A stretch of DNA of 64,000 nt from Syntrophomonas sp. (GTDB lineage Bacteria; Bacillota; Syntrophomonadia; Syntrophomonadales; Syntrophomonadaceae). The notes beneath the pieces are model-generated. The model was given only the letters and a program-made list of their open reading frames with translations. It was not told the origin of the DNA and ran no database searches. Shown piece by piece: positions 27,675 to 36,568 of the stretch; the stretch's first letter is position 1, and every line of letters starts with the position of its first letter. The DNA lies in contig JAENZE010000002.1 of NCBI GenBank assembly GCA_016841425.1, positions 124,001 to 188,000 on the forward strand. The letters are read 5' to 3'. The translations under genes were made by a program, and so were the position numbers.

Positions 27675-27918
27675 TCAAAGTTGGCAAGAAGCAGGCCGAT
27701 GACAGAAGTGAAGATCAAGGCATGAGAAAAGCCCGCGATTGAGGCGTACTTGAGTACATTGATTGAGCGGGCTTCCTTATCCATCGTGAGCTAAGCGAAC
27801 AATAAATTGTGGTCCTGTGGGCTTTTTGAAATAACGAAGATATTCGTTTCCCTGTTCTTCCTGAGCCTTGCGCGAACTTCAAACTGTAATCCTGTAAAGG
27901 GCTTGTGTCATCGGCCTG
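27675..27918 (+). repeat. Structured interspersed repeat, copy 2 (longer form)
   Basis: Closely matches 8602-8800 over the hairpin and the GCGAAC...TCCTGTGGGCT block. The ends form a 13-base inverted repeat (CAGGCCGATGACA at 27692 with 27906-27918). Relative to copy 1 the terminal stem has a paired change (T-A to G-C). About 60 extra bases contain a second, diverged copy of the GAGC...GCGAAC...TCCTGT...GGGCTT unit (27863-27904 beside 27787-27826). It separates asp23 from amaP. Confidence 0.7.
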
Positions 27919-27942
27919 AACCCCCTGTCATAACAGGGGGTT
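27919..27942 (+). terminator. Hairpin right of repeat copy 2
   Basis: AACCCCCTGT-CATA-ACAGGGGGTT, a 10-base-pair perfect stem, lies 37 bases before the amaP start. It resembles the hairpin at 27640-27674, so this repeat copy is also bracketed by related hairpins. Confidence 0.55.
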
Positions 27943-27978
27943 ATCTGTATTCTTCTATGTATGAAGGGAGTGACATAA

Positions 27979-28518
27979 ATGTCTGGATTATTAAGAGCAA
28001 TTCTATTTCTGTATAATTTGATTTTGCTGGCTCTGGGAGGTATTATTGCCGCGATTGCCTTGGGACGGCCAGAACCAGTGAAGTATCTGGAGATGTTGTT
28101 GTCAACTACTCAGAACCGGATAATATTAGGGAGTGCTGGGATAATATTAGTAATTCTAACCCTGGTAGTATTTGTACCTCTTTTCAAGCGGCAGCCTCAG
28201 GAGGACGCTATTGTAGTGGAAAACGCTTTGTCTGGACAGATTTCAATGACTGCAGCAGCAGCCAAGGTGATAATTTACAAAGCGGTACAAAAAGTAGAAG
28301 GAGTTAAAGAAACCAGAACCACAATTAAAAACCCGGATCAGAGACTTACTATATACATACATATGATGATAAATCCCGACCTGAGTGTACCAGACTTGAG
28401 CAAGCAGATTCAGGATATTGTGAAAGAGGACATGTTGCACATAGGTGGCCTGGAAGTATATGCAGTAAAGGTTTTGGTTGATGACTTCGGGACTGCCGGC
28501 AAATCGGCTGCAAAGTAA
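27979..28518 (+). CDS. amaP: AmaP-like alkaline shock membrane anchor protein
   Basis: Two N-terminal membrane helices (about residues 5-27 and 48-68) are followed by an Asp23-like soluble domain with KVIIYKAVQKVEGVKETRTTI. AmaP anchors Asp23 to the membrane in Staphylococcus. It neighbours asp23 upstream and a DUF2273 gene downstream, the usual trio. The start follows AAGGGAGTG. Confidence 0.9.
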   Translation: MSGLLRAILFLYNLILLALGGIIAAIALGRPEPVKYLEMLLSTTQNRIILGSAGIILVILTLVVFVPLFKRQPQEDAIVVENALSGQISMTAAAAKVIIYKAVQKVEGVKETRTTIKNPDQRLTIYIHMMINPDLSVPDLSKQIQDIVKEDMLHIGGLEVYAVKVLVDDFGTAGKSAAK

Positions 28519-28530
28519 GGGGGAATTCTC

Positions 28531-28749
28531 ATGTGGGAGAATATTTTATCAGAACTGCTGGTTAAACACCGGGGGAAAACTATAGGTATTGCACTGGGTT
28601 TAATAGCCAGTATATTATTTGTCAGTTTTGGTTTCTGGAAAACCTTTTTTATTGCCATTTGCATCGGATTAGGATACTTGCTGGGCAAGAGCATTGATGA
28701 CGATAAGGATATAGAGCTATGGTTGAAAAAATTGTTTAAGGATAAGTAG
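28531..28749 (+). CDS. DUF2273 small membrane protein
   Basis: A 72-residue protein with two hydrophobic helices separated by FGFWKTF and the segment GYLLGKSIDDDKDIELWLKKLF, which is typical of DUF2273. It accompanies asp23 and amaP in many Firmicutes and is presumed to act with them at the membrane. The biochemical role is unknown. Confidence 0.88.
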   Translation: MWENILSELLVKHRGKTIGIALGLIASILFVSFGFWKTFFIAICIGLGYLLGKSIDDDKDIELWLKKLFKDK

Positions 28750-28772
28750 CAGTGTTAGAAAGGTAGATATTT

Positions 28773-29192
28773 TTGAGCAGAAGAAAAGCACGGGAATATG
28801 CTTTTAAAGTGTTGTTTCAAGTAGACCAGGTGGCAGCTGAACCAGGCAGAGCATTTAATTACCTGCTTATGGAATCTGATTTGCCCGAAAAAGATATCAA
28901 GTTTTCGCAGCAATTGATTCAGAAGACTATTAGTAATTTTAATGAAATTGATGAGAAAATTGCTTCTTACGCCAGTGATTGGGCAATAGACAGAATGCCT
29001 GCTGTTGATAGAAATATCATGCGGCTGGCTGCCTGTGAGATTTTATACCTGGAGAGTGTTGATTCTGTTATAGTGATTGATGAGGCGATCGAGATAGCTA
29101 AAAAATATGGTGGTGAGTCTTCCCCGGCATACATTAACGCTATTTTGGACCGGTTAATTGGAGACCGGAAGCAATCAGACAGAAAAGGCTAG
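28773..29192 (+). CDS. nusB: Transcription antitermination factor NusB
   Basis: An all-helical RNA-binding protein of 139 residues that acts with NusE in rRNA antitermination. Motifs are RRKAREYAFKVLFQVD at the N-terminus, DWAIDRMPAVDRNIMRLAACEILYL and the C-terminal FINAILD-like AYINAILDRLIG. The start is TTG at 28773. It is followed by folD, xseA, xseB and ispA, a conserved clostridial order. Confidence 0.95.
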   Translation: MSRRKAREYAFKVLFQVDQVAAEPGRAFNYLLMESDLPEKDIKFSQQLIQKTISNFNEIDEKIASYASDWAIDRMPAVDRNIMRLAACEILYLESVDSVIVIDEAIEIAKKYGGESSPAYINAILDRLIGDRKQSDRKG

Positions 29193-29319
29193 TAATAGCA
29201 GAAGATACATATTAGAGAATACCAAATCTTTGTACCATCTATATTATAAGGTTTGGAGTCATGACTGCCGTTCATTATGTTATATTCATACACTACAGCG
29301 CAAAGGAGTTTGTTCAATA

Positions 29320-30153
29320 ATGGAGTTAATAAGTGGAACAAAAATTGCTGAGGACATAAAGAATGCTCTTGGTGAACAAAACCTTGACAAAGGGATATGT
29401 CCTAATCTGGCTGTTATCCTGGTAGGTGACAATAAGGAGAGTATGATTTATGTGGGGCTGAAGGAGAATGCAGCCCGCAGTATATCCGGGACAACCAGCA
29501 TTATTCAACTGCCCGCCCATATTACTAAAGAGGAATTGCTGGCCGTAATTTCCACGGCTAATAATGAGCAGGATATTGACGGGATAATTATCCAACTACC
29601 GCTGCCGGACCATCTTGCTCCCTGGCAGGATGAATTCCTCGAGGCGGTAAAAGAAGAAAAGGATGTGGATGGTTTTAATCCTTCTAATAGAGGTAAACTT
29701 ATCGGTGGTAAACCGAGATATGTTAGCTGTGCTGCACTGGCATGTACAGAAATTATTGATAGATATGTTCAATCAGATAAAGGTAAGAATGCGGTGCTAG
29801 TAGGGGATTCATTTGATTTAATACTACCCCTTTCTCTAATATTGATAAAGCAGGGATTCAATGTTCAGGTGATAAGTGAATATAAACCTGAATGGATACA
29901 GAATGCGGACATTCTAGTAGTTGAAAAAGGATCACCTAAAATAGTAAAAGGTGAACATCTGCGGGATGGGATGCTGGTAATAGATGCAGGTTTTTACTGG
30001 GATAGTGGAAAGACTCATGGTAATGTGGATAAAGATTCAGTGAGCAAGATAAGTGGGCATCTTTTGCCTGTTCCGGGAGGAATGGGCCCTCTGCTTATTG
30101 CCAAACTTATGGAAAACGTATGCCAGGCAGCCATCTATAACCGGAGCATTTAA
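29320..30153 (+). CDS. folD: FolD-family methylenetetrahydrofolate dehydrogenase/cyclohydrolase, divergent
   Basis: FolD interconverts 5,10-methylene-, methenyl- and 10-formyl-tetrahydrofolate. The catalytic Tyr44 and Lys48 (YVGLK), the IIIQLPLP segment, the VDGFNP aspartate and the LPVPGGMGP loop are present. The nucleotide-binding half is abnormal: the usual PCTP is SCAA, the GRSxxVGxP loop reads GDSFDLILP, and the CHSxT motif is lost. NADP binding may be impaired, leaving mainly cyclohydrolase activity or an altered cofactor. ATG 29320 follows AAAGGAG; the frame upstream to 29158 overlaps nusB. Confidence 0.85.
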   Translation: MELISGTKIAEDIKNALGEQNLDKGICPNLAVILVGDNKESMIYVGLKENAARSISGTTSIIQLPAHITKEELLAVISTANNEQDIDGIIIQLPLPDHLAPWQDEFLEAVKEEKDVDGFNPSNRGKLIGGKPRYVSCAALACTEIIDRYVQSDKGKNAVLVGDSFDLILPLSLILIKQGFNVQVISEYKPEWIQNADILVVEKGSPKIVKGEHLRDGMLVIDAGFYWDSGKTHGNVDKDSVSKISGHLLPVPGGMGPLLIAKLMENVCQAAIYNRSI

Positions 30154-31376
30154 TGCAGAGCTTTATAAGTGTTAGTGAACTGAATGATTATATAAGTGGA
30201 TTGCTGGCAGCAGACGAGTTTCTTTCCGATTTCTGGATGAGGGGAGAAATATCTGGATTCAAATTTTACCGACAGTCCGGCCATATGTATTTTACCCTGA
30301 AGGATCAGGAAACGGCGGTAAGCTGCGTGATGTTCAGGAGCCGCAACCAGGGGCTCAAATTTGATCCAGAGGACGGTATGGAAGTTCTGGTCAGAGTATA
30401 CGTTTCGGTATATCCGAAACAGGGAAAATACCAGGTGTACGTACAGGAAATGCAGCCTTATGGCAGAGGCGGGCTTTTCTTACAATTAGAACAGTTGAAG
30501 AAAAAGCTGGAAGCACAAGGATATTTTGCCCCGGAGAACAAGAAAAGCATTCCTGAAGTAGTAAATTGCGTAGGAATAGTAACCTCCCAGGATGGAGCTG
30601 CCCTAAAAGATATATTGAGAGTAATCAAACAAAGGCACTCCAGCTGCCAGGTAATGCTGGTTCACAGTTCAGTACAGGGGGAGAATGCCCCTTTTGAGCT
30701 GGCTGAAGGACTGAAGTTAATAAATACTCATGGTCAGGCACAGGTGATAATAATTGGCCGGGGAGGAGGCTCCCTGGAGGATCTAATGGCTTTCAATACC
30801 GAAATAGTTGTAAGAGCCATTTACGAATCAGCTATTCCGGTTATATCAGCGGTAGGTCATGAGGTCGATTTTAGTCTGGCGGATCTGGCAGCAGATCTGA
30901 GGGCAGCAACTCCAACCCAGGCGGCCAGCATGGCGGTACCGGATATAAGTCAGTTGAAAAGGGAGTTGGAGAAATATCAGCAGCGACTGAACCGGGTTTT
31001 AGAACTCAGAATAGGTCACTACAGTGAAACTCTGGATCGCCTTATGCTAAAAAGGATCTGGAAAGAGCCTCACATTCTTATCAATGAAAAGCAAAGAAAA
31101 GTTGCAGAGCAGCAAGAACAAATAAATCGCCGGTTGGCAGATTTGATACAAAGCCATGACCACCGATGCCGTTTAGCTATTGAAGCATTGGACAACCTGA
31201 GTCCTTTAAAAGTGCTGCAGAGAGGTTATGCAGTGGTCTATAAAAACGAAAAAATATTGCATAAGATAGAAGCGGCAGAAAATGGGGATTATTTAAAGAT
31301 AATACTTAATGATGGTAAACTGGAGGTCCAAGTAATGGGCAAGGAGATGTTCTTTAATGAAGAAAATGAAATTTGA
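30153..31376 (+). CDS. xseA: Exodeoxyribonuclease VII large subunit
   Basis: The N-terminal OB fold ([25 protein letters not shown]) binds single-stranded DNA. The catalytic domain includes [18 protein letters not shown] and [25 protein letters not shown]-terminal coiled coil ends with [13 protein letters not shown]. It forms a complex with XseB. The ATG overlaps the folD stop (TAATG), and its stop lies inside xseB, indicating coupling. Confidence 0.96.
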   Translation: MQSFISVSELNDYISGLLAADEFLSDFWMRGEISGFKFYRQSGHMYFTLKDQETAVSCVMFRSRNQGLKFDPEDGMEVLVRVYVSVYPKQGKYQVYVQEMQPYGRGGLFLQLEQLKKKLEAQGYFAPENKKSIPEVVNCVGIVTSQDGAALKDILRVIKQRHSSCQVMLVHSSVQGENAPFELAEGLKLINTHGQAQVIIIGRGGGSLEDLMAFNTEIVVRAIYESAIPVISAVGHEVDFSLADLAADLRAATPTQAASMAVPDISQLKRELEKYQQRLNRVLELRIGHYSETLDRLMLKRIWKEPHILINEKQRKVAEQQEQINRRLADLIQSHDHRCRLAIEALDNLSPLKVLQRGYAVVYKNEKILHKIEAAENGDYLKIILNDGKLEVQVMGKEMFFNEENEI

Positions 31377-31575
31377 AGAAGCATTAAAGGGATTGGAAGC
31401 AATAGTAGATAAACTGGAAACCGGGGAGCTGGATTTGGAAGAATCGATCAAGCTTTATGAGCAAGGTATAGATTTGTCAGTATACTGCCAGAAACAGCTG
31501 GCTCAGGCAGAAGGTAAAATACAGCGTTTGATAAAGAAGCTGGACGGAGATATTCAAATAGTGGATATGGAATAA
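31357..31575 (+). CDS. xseB: Exodeoxyribonuclease VII small subunit
   Basis: A 72-residue helical protein with the hallmark [32 protein letters not shown] (read in two blocks). It overlaps xseA by 20 bases. It stabilises the large subunit. Confidence 0.95.
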   Translation: MKKMKFEEALKGLEAIVDKLETGELDLEESIKLYEQGIDLSVYCQKQLAQAEGKIQRLIKKLDGDIQIVDME

Positions 31576-31633
31576 TTCCAAAATATTTCGTGCTGTATAA
31601 GTTGTAATTCAGAACATTAAGGGGACAGCAGAT

Positions 31634-32539
31634 ATGATAAGTGATCCTCAGAGCTTTTTAAATGAAATTAGGATTAGAAAAGAATATGTTGATGATTGTT
31701 TGGAGAAATGCCTGTCCAGGGCTAACACCTACCCGGCCTTGATTCATGAGGCTATGCGTTATGCGGTTTTTAATGGAGGCAAAAGACTGCGGCCCATTAT
31801 GGTTTTTGAGGGAGCAATACTGGGAGGAGCCAGGAAAGAGGATGTTATACCAGCAGCTTGTGCAGTTGAGTTAATACATACATATTCACTGGTTCATGAT
31901 GACCTGCCAGCCATGGATGATGATGACCTGCGCCGCGGACAACCTACATGTCATATTGTTTATGGGGAAGCTAATGCTATTCTGACCGGGGATGCTCTTT
32001 TGACTGCTGCTTTTGAACTGCTGGCAGGCAATATGAAAGTTTCTTCGGTTAAGGCCGAAAACCTTCTGAGAGTAATAGGGGAAATGGCTGCAGCCGCGGG
32101 CAGCAGGGGTATGATCGGGGGACAGGTACTTGATCTGCAGTCAGAAGGTAAAAATATAGATTACGAGACTCTCAGGAAACTGCACAGGTTAAAAACTGGA
32201 GAATTATTCCGGGCGGCTCTGAAGACGGGAGCCATTTTAAGTGGAATGAGTGAAGCAGGGTTGGCTGCTCTAGATAATTATGCTGATAATTTCGGATTAG
32301 CATTTCAAATCATCGATGATATACTGGACATCGAAGGCAGCGAGGACATGACCGGTAAACCTGTGGGCAGTGACGAGAAAAACCACAAGACCACCTATCC
32401 AAGTCTGTTGGGAATAGAGAAGTCCTACCAGTTGGCTCAGGAAGCGGTTAAGGCTTGCCAGGAGGATCTAAAATGTTTTGGTGAAGAGGCCGCATTTCTC
32501 AGGAATCTCGCTTATTATACCCTGGATAGAAAATCTTAG
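31634..32539 (+). CDS. ispA: Polyprenyl (farnesyl/geranyl) diphosphate synthase
   Basis: A class I prenyltransferase of 301 residues. The first aspartate-rich motif is HDDLPAMDDDDLRRG near residue 92 and the second is FQIIDDILDIEG near residue 230. GGKRLRP precedes them. It condenses IPP with DMAPP/GPP, and its partner dxs lies downstream, beyond the OLE RNA. The start follows AAGGGGACAG. Confidence 0.95.
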   Translation: MISDPQSFLNEIRIRKEYVDDCLEKCLSRANTYPALIHEAMRYAVFNGGKRLRPIMVFEGAILGGARKEDVIPAACAVELIHTYSLVHDDLPAMDDDDLRRGQPTCHIVYGEANAILTGDALLTAAFELLAGNMKVSSVKAENLLRVIGEMAAAAGSRGMIGGQVLDLQSEGKNIDYETLRKLHRLKTGELFRAALKTGAILSGMSEAGLAALDNYADNFGLAFQIIDDILDIEGSEDMTGKPVGSDEKNHKTTYPSLLGIEKSYQLAQEAVKACQEDLKCFGEEAAFLRNLAYYTLDRKS

Positions 32540-32659
32540 GCTTGCATATTGCGGTATTGTTTTTCATGTAAACCAATCAGTTGGCAGGAAGGTATCCATC
32601 CATTAAACAGATATGGACAATTCTGTGACTGGTAAGAGGGCCCTTGCCTATGTTATAAT

Positions 32660-33215
32660 CAGGGATGAATAGGAAACTGGCAAAAGGTTGCAGTATTCTA
32701 GTCGACCCTATTAGTTTCGAAGACGGGGCTAAAAATCCGTTAAGGGCACATCGATGAAGCTTCTGGTGTTGGCTTGTGACGCCCAGTCGGGGGTCATCGC
32801 TGGGAGTTAAGGGTCTGGGGGCTATCCGCAAAGGCATGTGGGGACGACCCTCAAATCCGTGGAGGCTCATTATTTATAATGAGAAAACCTGCATTCTGGT
32901 AGAAGCTGGGTGCAGTGTAGCCTGCCTTGAGTGGAGGCGGCGAATAAGCATTTGTGGGCGGTTTTTTCTCGGCCAAGAAATTACCGTCTGTTTTGAAACC
33001 GTCGCTGCAAAAGAGGCTAGAAGCTAATGTGGGTTGTTGAGGAAAACTCCTAGACTGAATGCAGCTTTAGCATGGTTTGTTGAGGATTAAAGTGCGTACT
33101 TAGTGGTAATCCAGTTCTATTATCGGTGACGAAATAGGGCAGACATAAAGGGAAACCGCCCTTTTGGCAACAAAAGGGAGATCTGCTGGGAAAACCTTCT
33201 GGACCTATGTCGCAG
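32660..33215 (+). ncRNA. ole: OLE (ornate large extremophilic) RNA
   Basis: A 686-base gap without a convincing gene lies exactly between ispA and the oapA homologue, the documented site of OLE RNA in Bacillus halodurans and relatives. The stretch is GC-rich and hairpin-dense compared with ordinary spacers. Examples are an 8-base-pair CTCATTAT/ATAATGAG stem (32866-32883) and CCCTTTTG-GCAA-CAAAAGGG with a GNRA tetraloop (33159-33178). An extended -10 (TGTTATAAT, ending 32659) suggests its own promoter. OLE RNA and OapA form an abundant membrane-bound ribonucleoprotein linked to stress and Mg2+/alcohol tolerance. Ends are approximate; I rely on context plus structure, not a covariance-model hit. 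Confidence 0.85.
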
Positions 33216-33225
33216 CGTTTACTCG

Positions 33226-33846
33226 ATGAACAACCTTTTGCCAGACCCGTTTTTATTGGGGGAAATAATAGAGTTGAGTGGCAGATTAAAAAAGAATATA
33301 TTTATTTCTGGATTACTGGTAGCTTTTATCACATTTTTTATGGCTCTTTTGGTCAGTCTGGGGTCAGAGGCTCTGGTAAGGGCCGTAAATAGTGTGCTGG
33401 TGGCATTTTCTTTGCTGCTGGTTATTATTTTTCTGGGGATATTTTTCGATATAATCGGAACTGCTGTGACTGCAGCTGAACTGCCGCCTTTTAATGCCAG
33501 GGCGGCAAAAAAAATATCTGGAGCCAAACAAGGAGTAAAACTTATTCATAATGCAGATATTGTGGCTAATTTCTGTAATGATGTTATAGGAGACATTGCT
33601 GGAACTTTAAGCGGTGCTATAGGTGCCGGTATTGTGGTAAGCCTGCATCGTCAGTTTACCATAAGCGATTTAGCCCTGGCCAGCGCAATGATGACCAGCC
33701 TGATAGCAGCTCTAACTGTTGGCGGTAAAGCCATGGGTAAAAAACTGGCAGTCAATCAGGCTGATAAGATTATTTTTAAAGTTGCTCAGGCGGTAGCCTG
33801 GCTGGAACAGCTTAGTGGCTTGGAATTATTTAAGAACAGAAAGTGA
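33226..33846 (+). CDS. oapA: OLE-associated protein OapA, membrane protein
   Basis: A 206-residue membrane protein with about four hydrophobic segments. Conserved pieces are FDIIGTAVTAAELPPFNARAA and HNADIVANFCNDVIGDIAGT, typical of OapA, which recruits OLE RNA to the membrane and resembles CNNM/DUF21 magnesium-related domains. It starts about 10 bases after the RNA's last hairpins, with no clear Shine-Dalgarno sequence before the ATG, so translation might depend on the RNA's 3' region. dxs follows 9 bases later. Confidence 0.9.
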   Translation: MNNLLPDPFLLGEIIELSGRLKKNIFISGLLVAFITFFMALLVSLGSEALVRAVNSVLVAFSLLLVIIFLGIFFDIIGTAVTAAELPPFNARAAKKISGAKQGVKLIHNADIVANFCNDVIGDIAGTLSGAIGAGIVVSLHRQFTISDLALASAMMTSLIAALTVGGKAMGKKLAVNQADKIIFKVAQAVAWLEQLSGLELFKNRK

Positions 33847-33855
33847 GTTTAAATT

Positions 33856-35772
33856 ATGTCGGGGACCCTTGACACCATTAAATCTACAGAAGATATAAAG
33901 AAAATGAAAATAAGAGAAATGCAGGGTTTAGCAGCTGAGATTAGAGAGTTACTTATAACTAGTATATCTCAATGCGGAGGACACCTGGCCCCAAATCTGG
34001 GAGTGGTAGAATTAAGTATTGCTCTCCAATATGTATTTGATACCTCTATTGACAGGGTTATATGGGATGTAGGACATCAGAGTTATGTACATAAAATACT
34101 TACCGGGCGTAAAGAAGCTATGATGACTCTAAGACAATACGGAGGGTTAAGTGGATTTCCCAAAAGTGAGGAATCCATTCATGATGCATTTAATACCGGA
34201 CACAGCAGCACTTCCATTTCCGCAGCTTTGGGTATCGCGGTAGCACGCGACTTACAGGATCAGAGCTATTCTGTAGTGGCAGTTATTGGAGATGGAGCCC
34301 TGACCGGCGGCATGGCTTTCGAAGCTTTAAACCATGCCGGCATTGAAGGTCGCGATTTAATAGTAATATTGAATGATAACGAAATGTCCATTTCCAGGAA
34401 TGTAGGAGCTATGTCGGGGTATTTGAACCGGCTGCGTACTGATCCGTCCTATTCTCGGACCAAGGAGGAGATCGAGACTCATCTTATGCGGATCCCAGGT
34501 ATTGGTCCTAATATTGCCCGGGCAGCCGGGAGATTTAAGGATTTAGTGAAATACTTGATGGTTCCAGGGATTTTATTTGAAGAACTCGGTTTTACATATA
34601 TTGGACCTGTAAATGGTCATGATCTGGAAGAACTGCTGCCGGTACTCAATAATGCCAGTAAAATGAAGGGACCAGTTTTAATTCACGCCATAACCGAGAA
34701 GGGACGAGGCTATGAGCCCGCCCGCCGTGACCCTGGAACCTTCCATGGGGTAGGACCATTTGATATCAGTACTGGCAGAACTATTAAAAAACCTATCAAG
34801 ACCTATACCGAAATTTTTGGGGAATATATGGTGGACAGGGCTAAAACCGATCATCAAGTGGCAGCCATTACTGCTGCTATGGCAAGTGGGACCGGGTTAA
34901 GCGAATTCGCAGCTCGATATCCGGAACGGTTTTTTGATACCGGTATTTGTGAACAGCATGCGGTTACTCTGGCGGCAGGAATGGCAAAAGCAGGCCTGCG
35001 ACCAGTGGTAGCAATATATTCGACTTTTTTACAAAGAGCTTACGATCAGATTATTCATGATGTAGCATTACAACAATTACCCGTAATATTTGCCATAGAC
35101 AGAGCTGGTCTGGTTGGAGAAGATGGACCTACTCATCACGGCGTATTTGATCTGGCTTATCTGAGAAACATTCCTGGAATCACTATCATGGCTCCTGCTG
35201 ATGAAAACGAATTACTCGATATGTTTCATACCGCTTTTACTATAAATGGACCAGTTGCCATTAGATATCCCAGGGGGGCTGGGGAAGGAGTAGAAATTCT
35301 TCCTGGCCGGCAAATACTTATGCCAGGAGAATCAAAGGTAATAAGAAAAGGACCCGATATAGCTATTATGGCCATAGGCCGCGGGGTAAGCATAGCCAGT
35401 GAAGCTGCTGCTTTAATGGAGGAAAAGGGTATCGGTACCCTGCTCATAAATGCTAGATTTGTGAAACCGATTGATAACACAGTCATAAACGCCATCGGAC
35501 AACAATACCAGCGGTTGGTTACTATCGAGGATAATTGTCTGGATGGAGGATTCGGAAGTGCGGTACTGGAAGCTCTGGCTAAAAATGGTCAGCAAATTGA
35601 CACTATGTGTATTGGCGTACCCGATGAATTTATTGAGCATGGAAAAGTTGAACTGCTTTTAAATTACTTGAATATGGATGCGGTATCGATTGTTGAAACC
35701 ATCATTAATCGATGGCCAGAATTACTGGGTTATAACAGGGAATTGGGGCTGTTGAATTTTGGCAAGAATTAG
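33856..35772 (+). CDS. dxs: 1-deoxy-D-xylulose-5-phosphate synthase
   Basis: The thiamine-diphosphate enzyme that joins pyruvate and glyceraldehyde-3-phosphate in the MEP isoprenoid pathway. The TPP motif GDGALTGGMAFEALNHAG, the DNEMSIS segment, the transketolase CEQHAVTLAAGMA and RAGLVGEDGPTHHG are present. The length of 638 residues is standard. It lies in one operon with ispA, oapA, tlyA and nadK, and overlaps tlyA by 14 bases. Confidence 0.96.
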   Translation: MSGTLDTIKSTEDIKKMKIREMQGLAAEIRELLITSISQCGGHLAPNLGVVELSIALQYVFDTSIDRVIWDVGHQSYVHKILTGRKEAMMTLRQYGGLSGFPKSEESIHDAFNTGHSSTSISAALGIAVARDLQDQSYSVVAVIGDGALTGGMAFEALNHAGIEGRDLIVILNDNEMSISRNVGAMSGYLNRLRTDPSYSRTKEEIETHLMRIPGIGPNIARAAGRFKDLVKYLMVPGILFEELGFTYIGPVNGHDLEELLPVLNNASKMKGPVLIHAITEKGRGYEPARRDPGTFHGVGPFDISTGRTIKKPIKTYTEIFGEYMVDRAKTDHQVAAITAAMASGTGLSEFAARYPERFFDTGICEQHAVTLAAGMAKAGLRPVVAIYSTFLQRAYDQIIHDVALQQLPVIFAIDRAGLVGEDGPTHHGVFDLAYLRNIPGITIMAPADENELLDMFHTAFTINGPVAIRYPRGAGEGVEILPGRQILMPGESKVIRKGPDIAIMAIGRGVSIASEAAALMEEKGIGTLLINARFVKPIDNTVINAIGQQYQRLVTIEDNCLDGGFGSAVLEALAKNGQQIDTMCIGVPDEFIEHGKVELLLNYLNMDAVSIVETIINRWPELLGYNRELGLLNFGKN

Positions 35773-36565
35773 ACTGGACACTTTTTTATTTCAAGAGGGA
35801 TTAACCAGCAGCCGAGAGAAGGCTAGAGCCATGATAATGGCCGGTGAAGTTACAGTTAACGGAAAGGTAATTGACAAACCTGGAACCAATGTGAATGGTA
35901 ATGTTAGCATAATAATTAGCAGCTCCTCTCCTCGCTATGTAAGCCGGGGCGGGCTTAAACTAGAAAAGGCTATTCAGGATTTTCAAATTGATTTTTCATC
36001 AGCTGTAGTCCTGGATGTGGGTGCTTCCACGGGTGGATATACCGATTGTGCGCTGCAGCATGGGGCTGTGAAGGTTTATGCGGTTGATGTTGGTTATGGA
36101 CAGCTGGATTGGAAATTACGCAACGATGCACGGGTCATAAACATGGAAAAAACCAACATCAGGTACCTATCTCTGGAAGATCTGGGTGAAAAGGTAGACC
36201 TTATTACTGTAGATGTGGCGTTTATTTCGACCAGACTGGTATTTCCCATAATTAAAGATCTGCTTAAAGATAATGGGGTCATTATTTCACTTATTAAGCC
36301 TCAATTTGAAGCAGGGAAAAAGCAGGTAGGGAAAAAAGGAGTGGTAAAGGATCCGGAAATTCATCGGAGGGTTCTTAAAGATTGTATCAAATACGCTGCA
36401 AGTACCGGTTTGGCATGTACTGGTGTTACTTATTCTCCGATAACTGGTCCCAGCGGAAATATTGAATACTTTATTAAATTGGAAAAAGATTCAACAACAG
36501 CTTCAGACCTGGAAGAAGTTATAAATATGGTTGTTAGTGAAGCTCACAGTCAGCTGGGAGGGTAA
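35759..36565 (+). CDS. tlyA: TlyA-family rRNA 2'-O-methyltransferase / S4-domain protein
   Basis: An N-terminal S4 RNA-binding domain (RLDTFLFQEGLTSSREKARAMI) is followed by an FtsJ-like SAM domain (VVLDVGASTGGYTDCALQHGA). The family methylates 16S and/or 23S rRNA ribose and is often called hemolysin A. The start is TTG at 35759 inside the end of dxs. The 268-residue length is normal. It ends 3 bases before nadK. Confidence 0.93.
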   Translation: MARIRLDTFLFQEGLTSSREKARAMIMAGEVTVNGKVIDKPGTNVNGNVSIIISSSSPRYVSRGGLKLEKAIQDFQIDFSSAVVLDVGASTGGYTDCALQHGAVKVYAVDVGYGQLDWKLRNDARVINMEKTNIRYLSLEDLGEKVDLITVDVAFISTRLVFPIIKDLLKDNGVIISLIKPQFEAGKKQVGKKGVVKDPEIHRRVLKDCIKYAASTGLACTGVTYSPITGPSGNIEYFIKLEKDSTTASDLEEVINMVVSEAHSQLGG

Positions 36566-36568
36566 AAA

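Noticed and set aside
27640-27942. CRISPR or tandem array
   Set aside because: Repeats are only two, diverged and not regularly spaced; no cas genes in the window.
27807-28016. Plus-strand frame across the repeat into amaP
   Set aside because: It runs through the structured repeat and out of frame into amaP; no ribosome site.
32577-33027. Open frames inside the OLE region (minus 32577-32870, plus 32776-33027)
   Set aside because: Neither has a ribosome binding site or protein-like composition, and the region matches a structured RNA in position and character.
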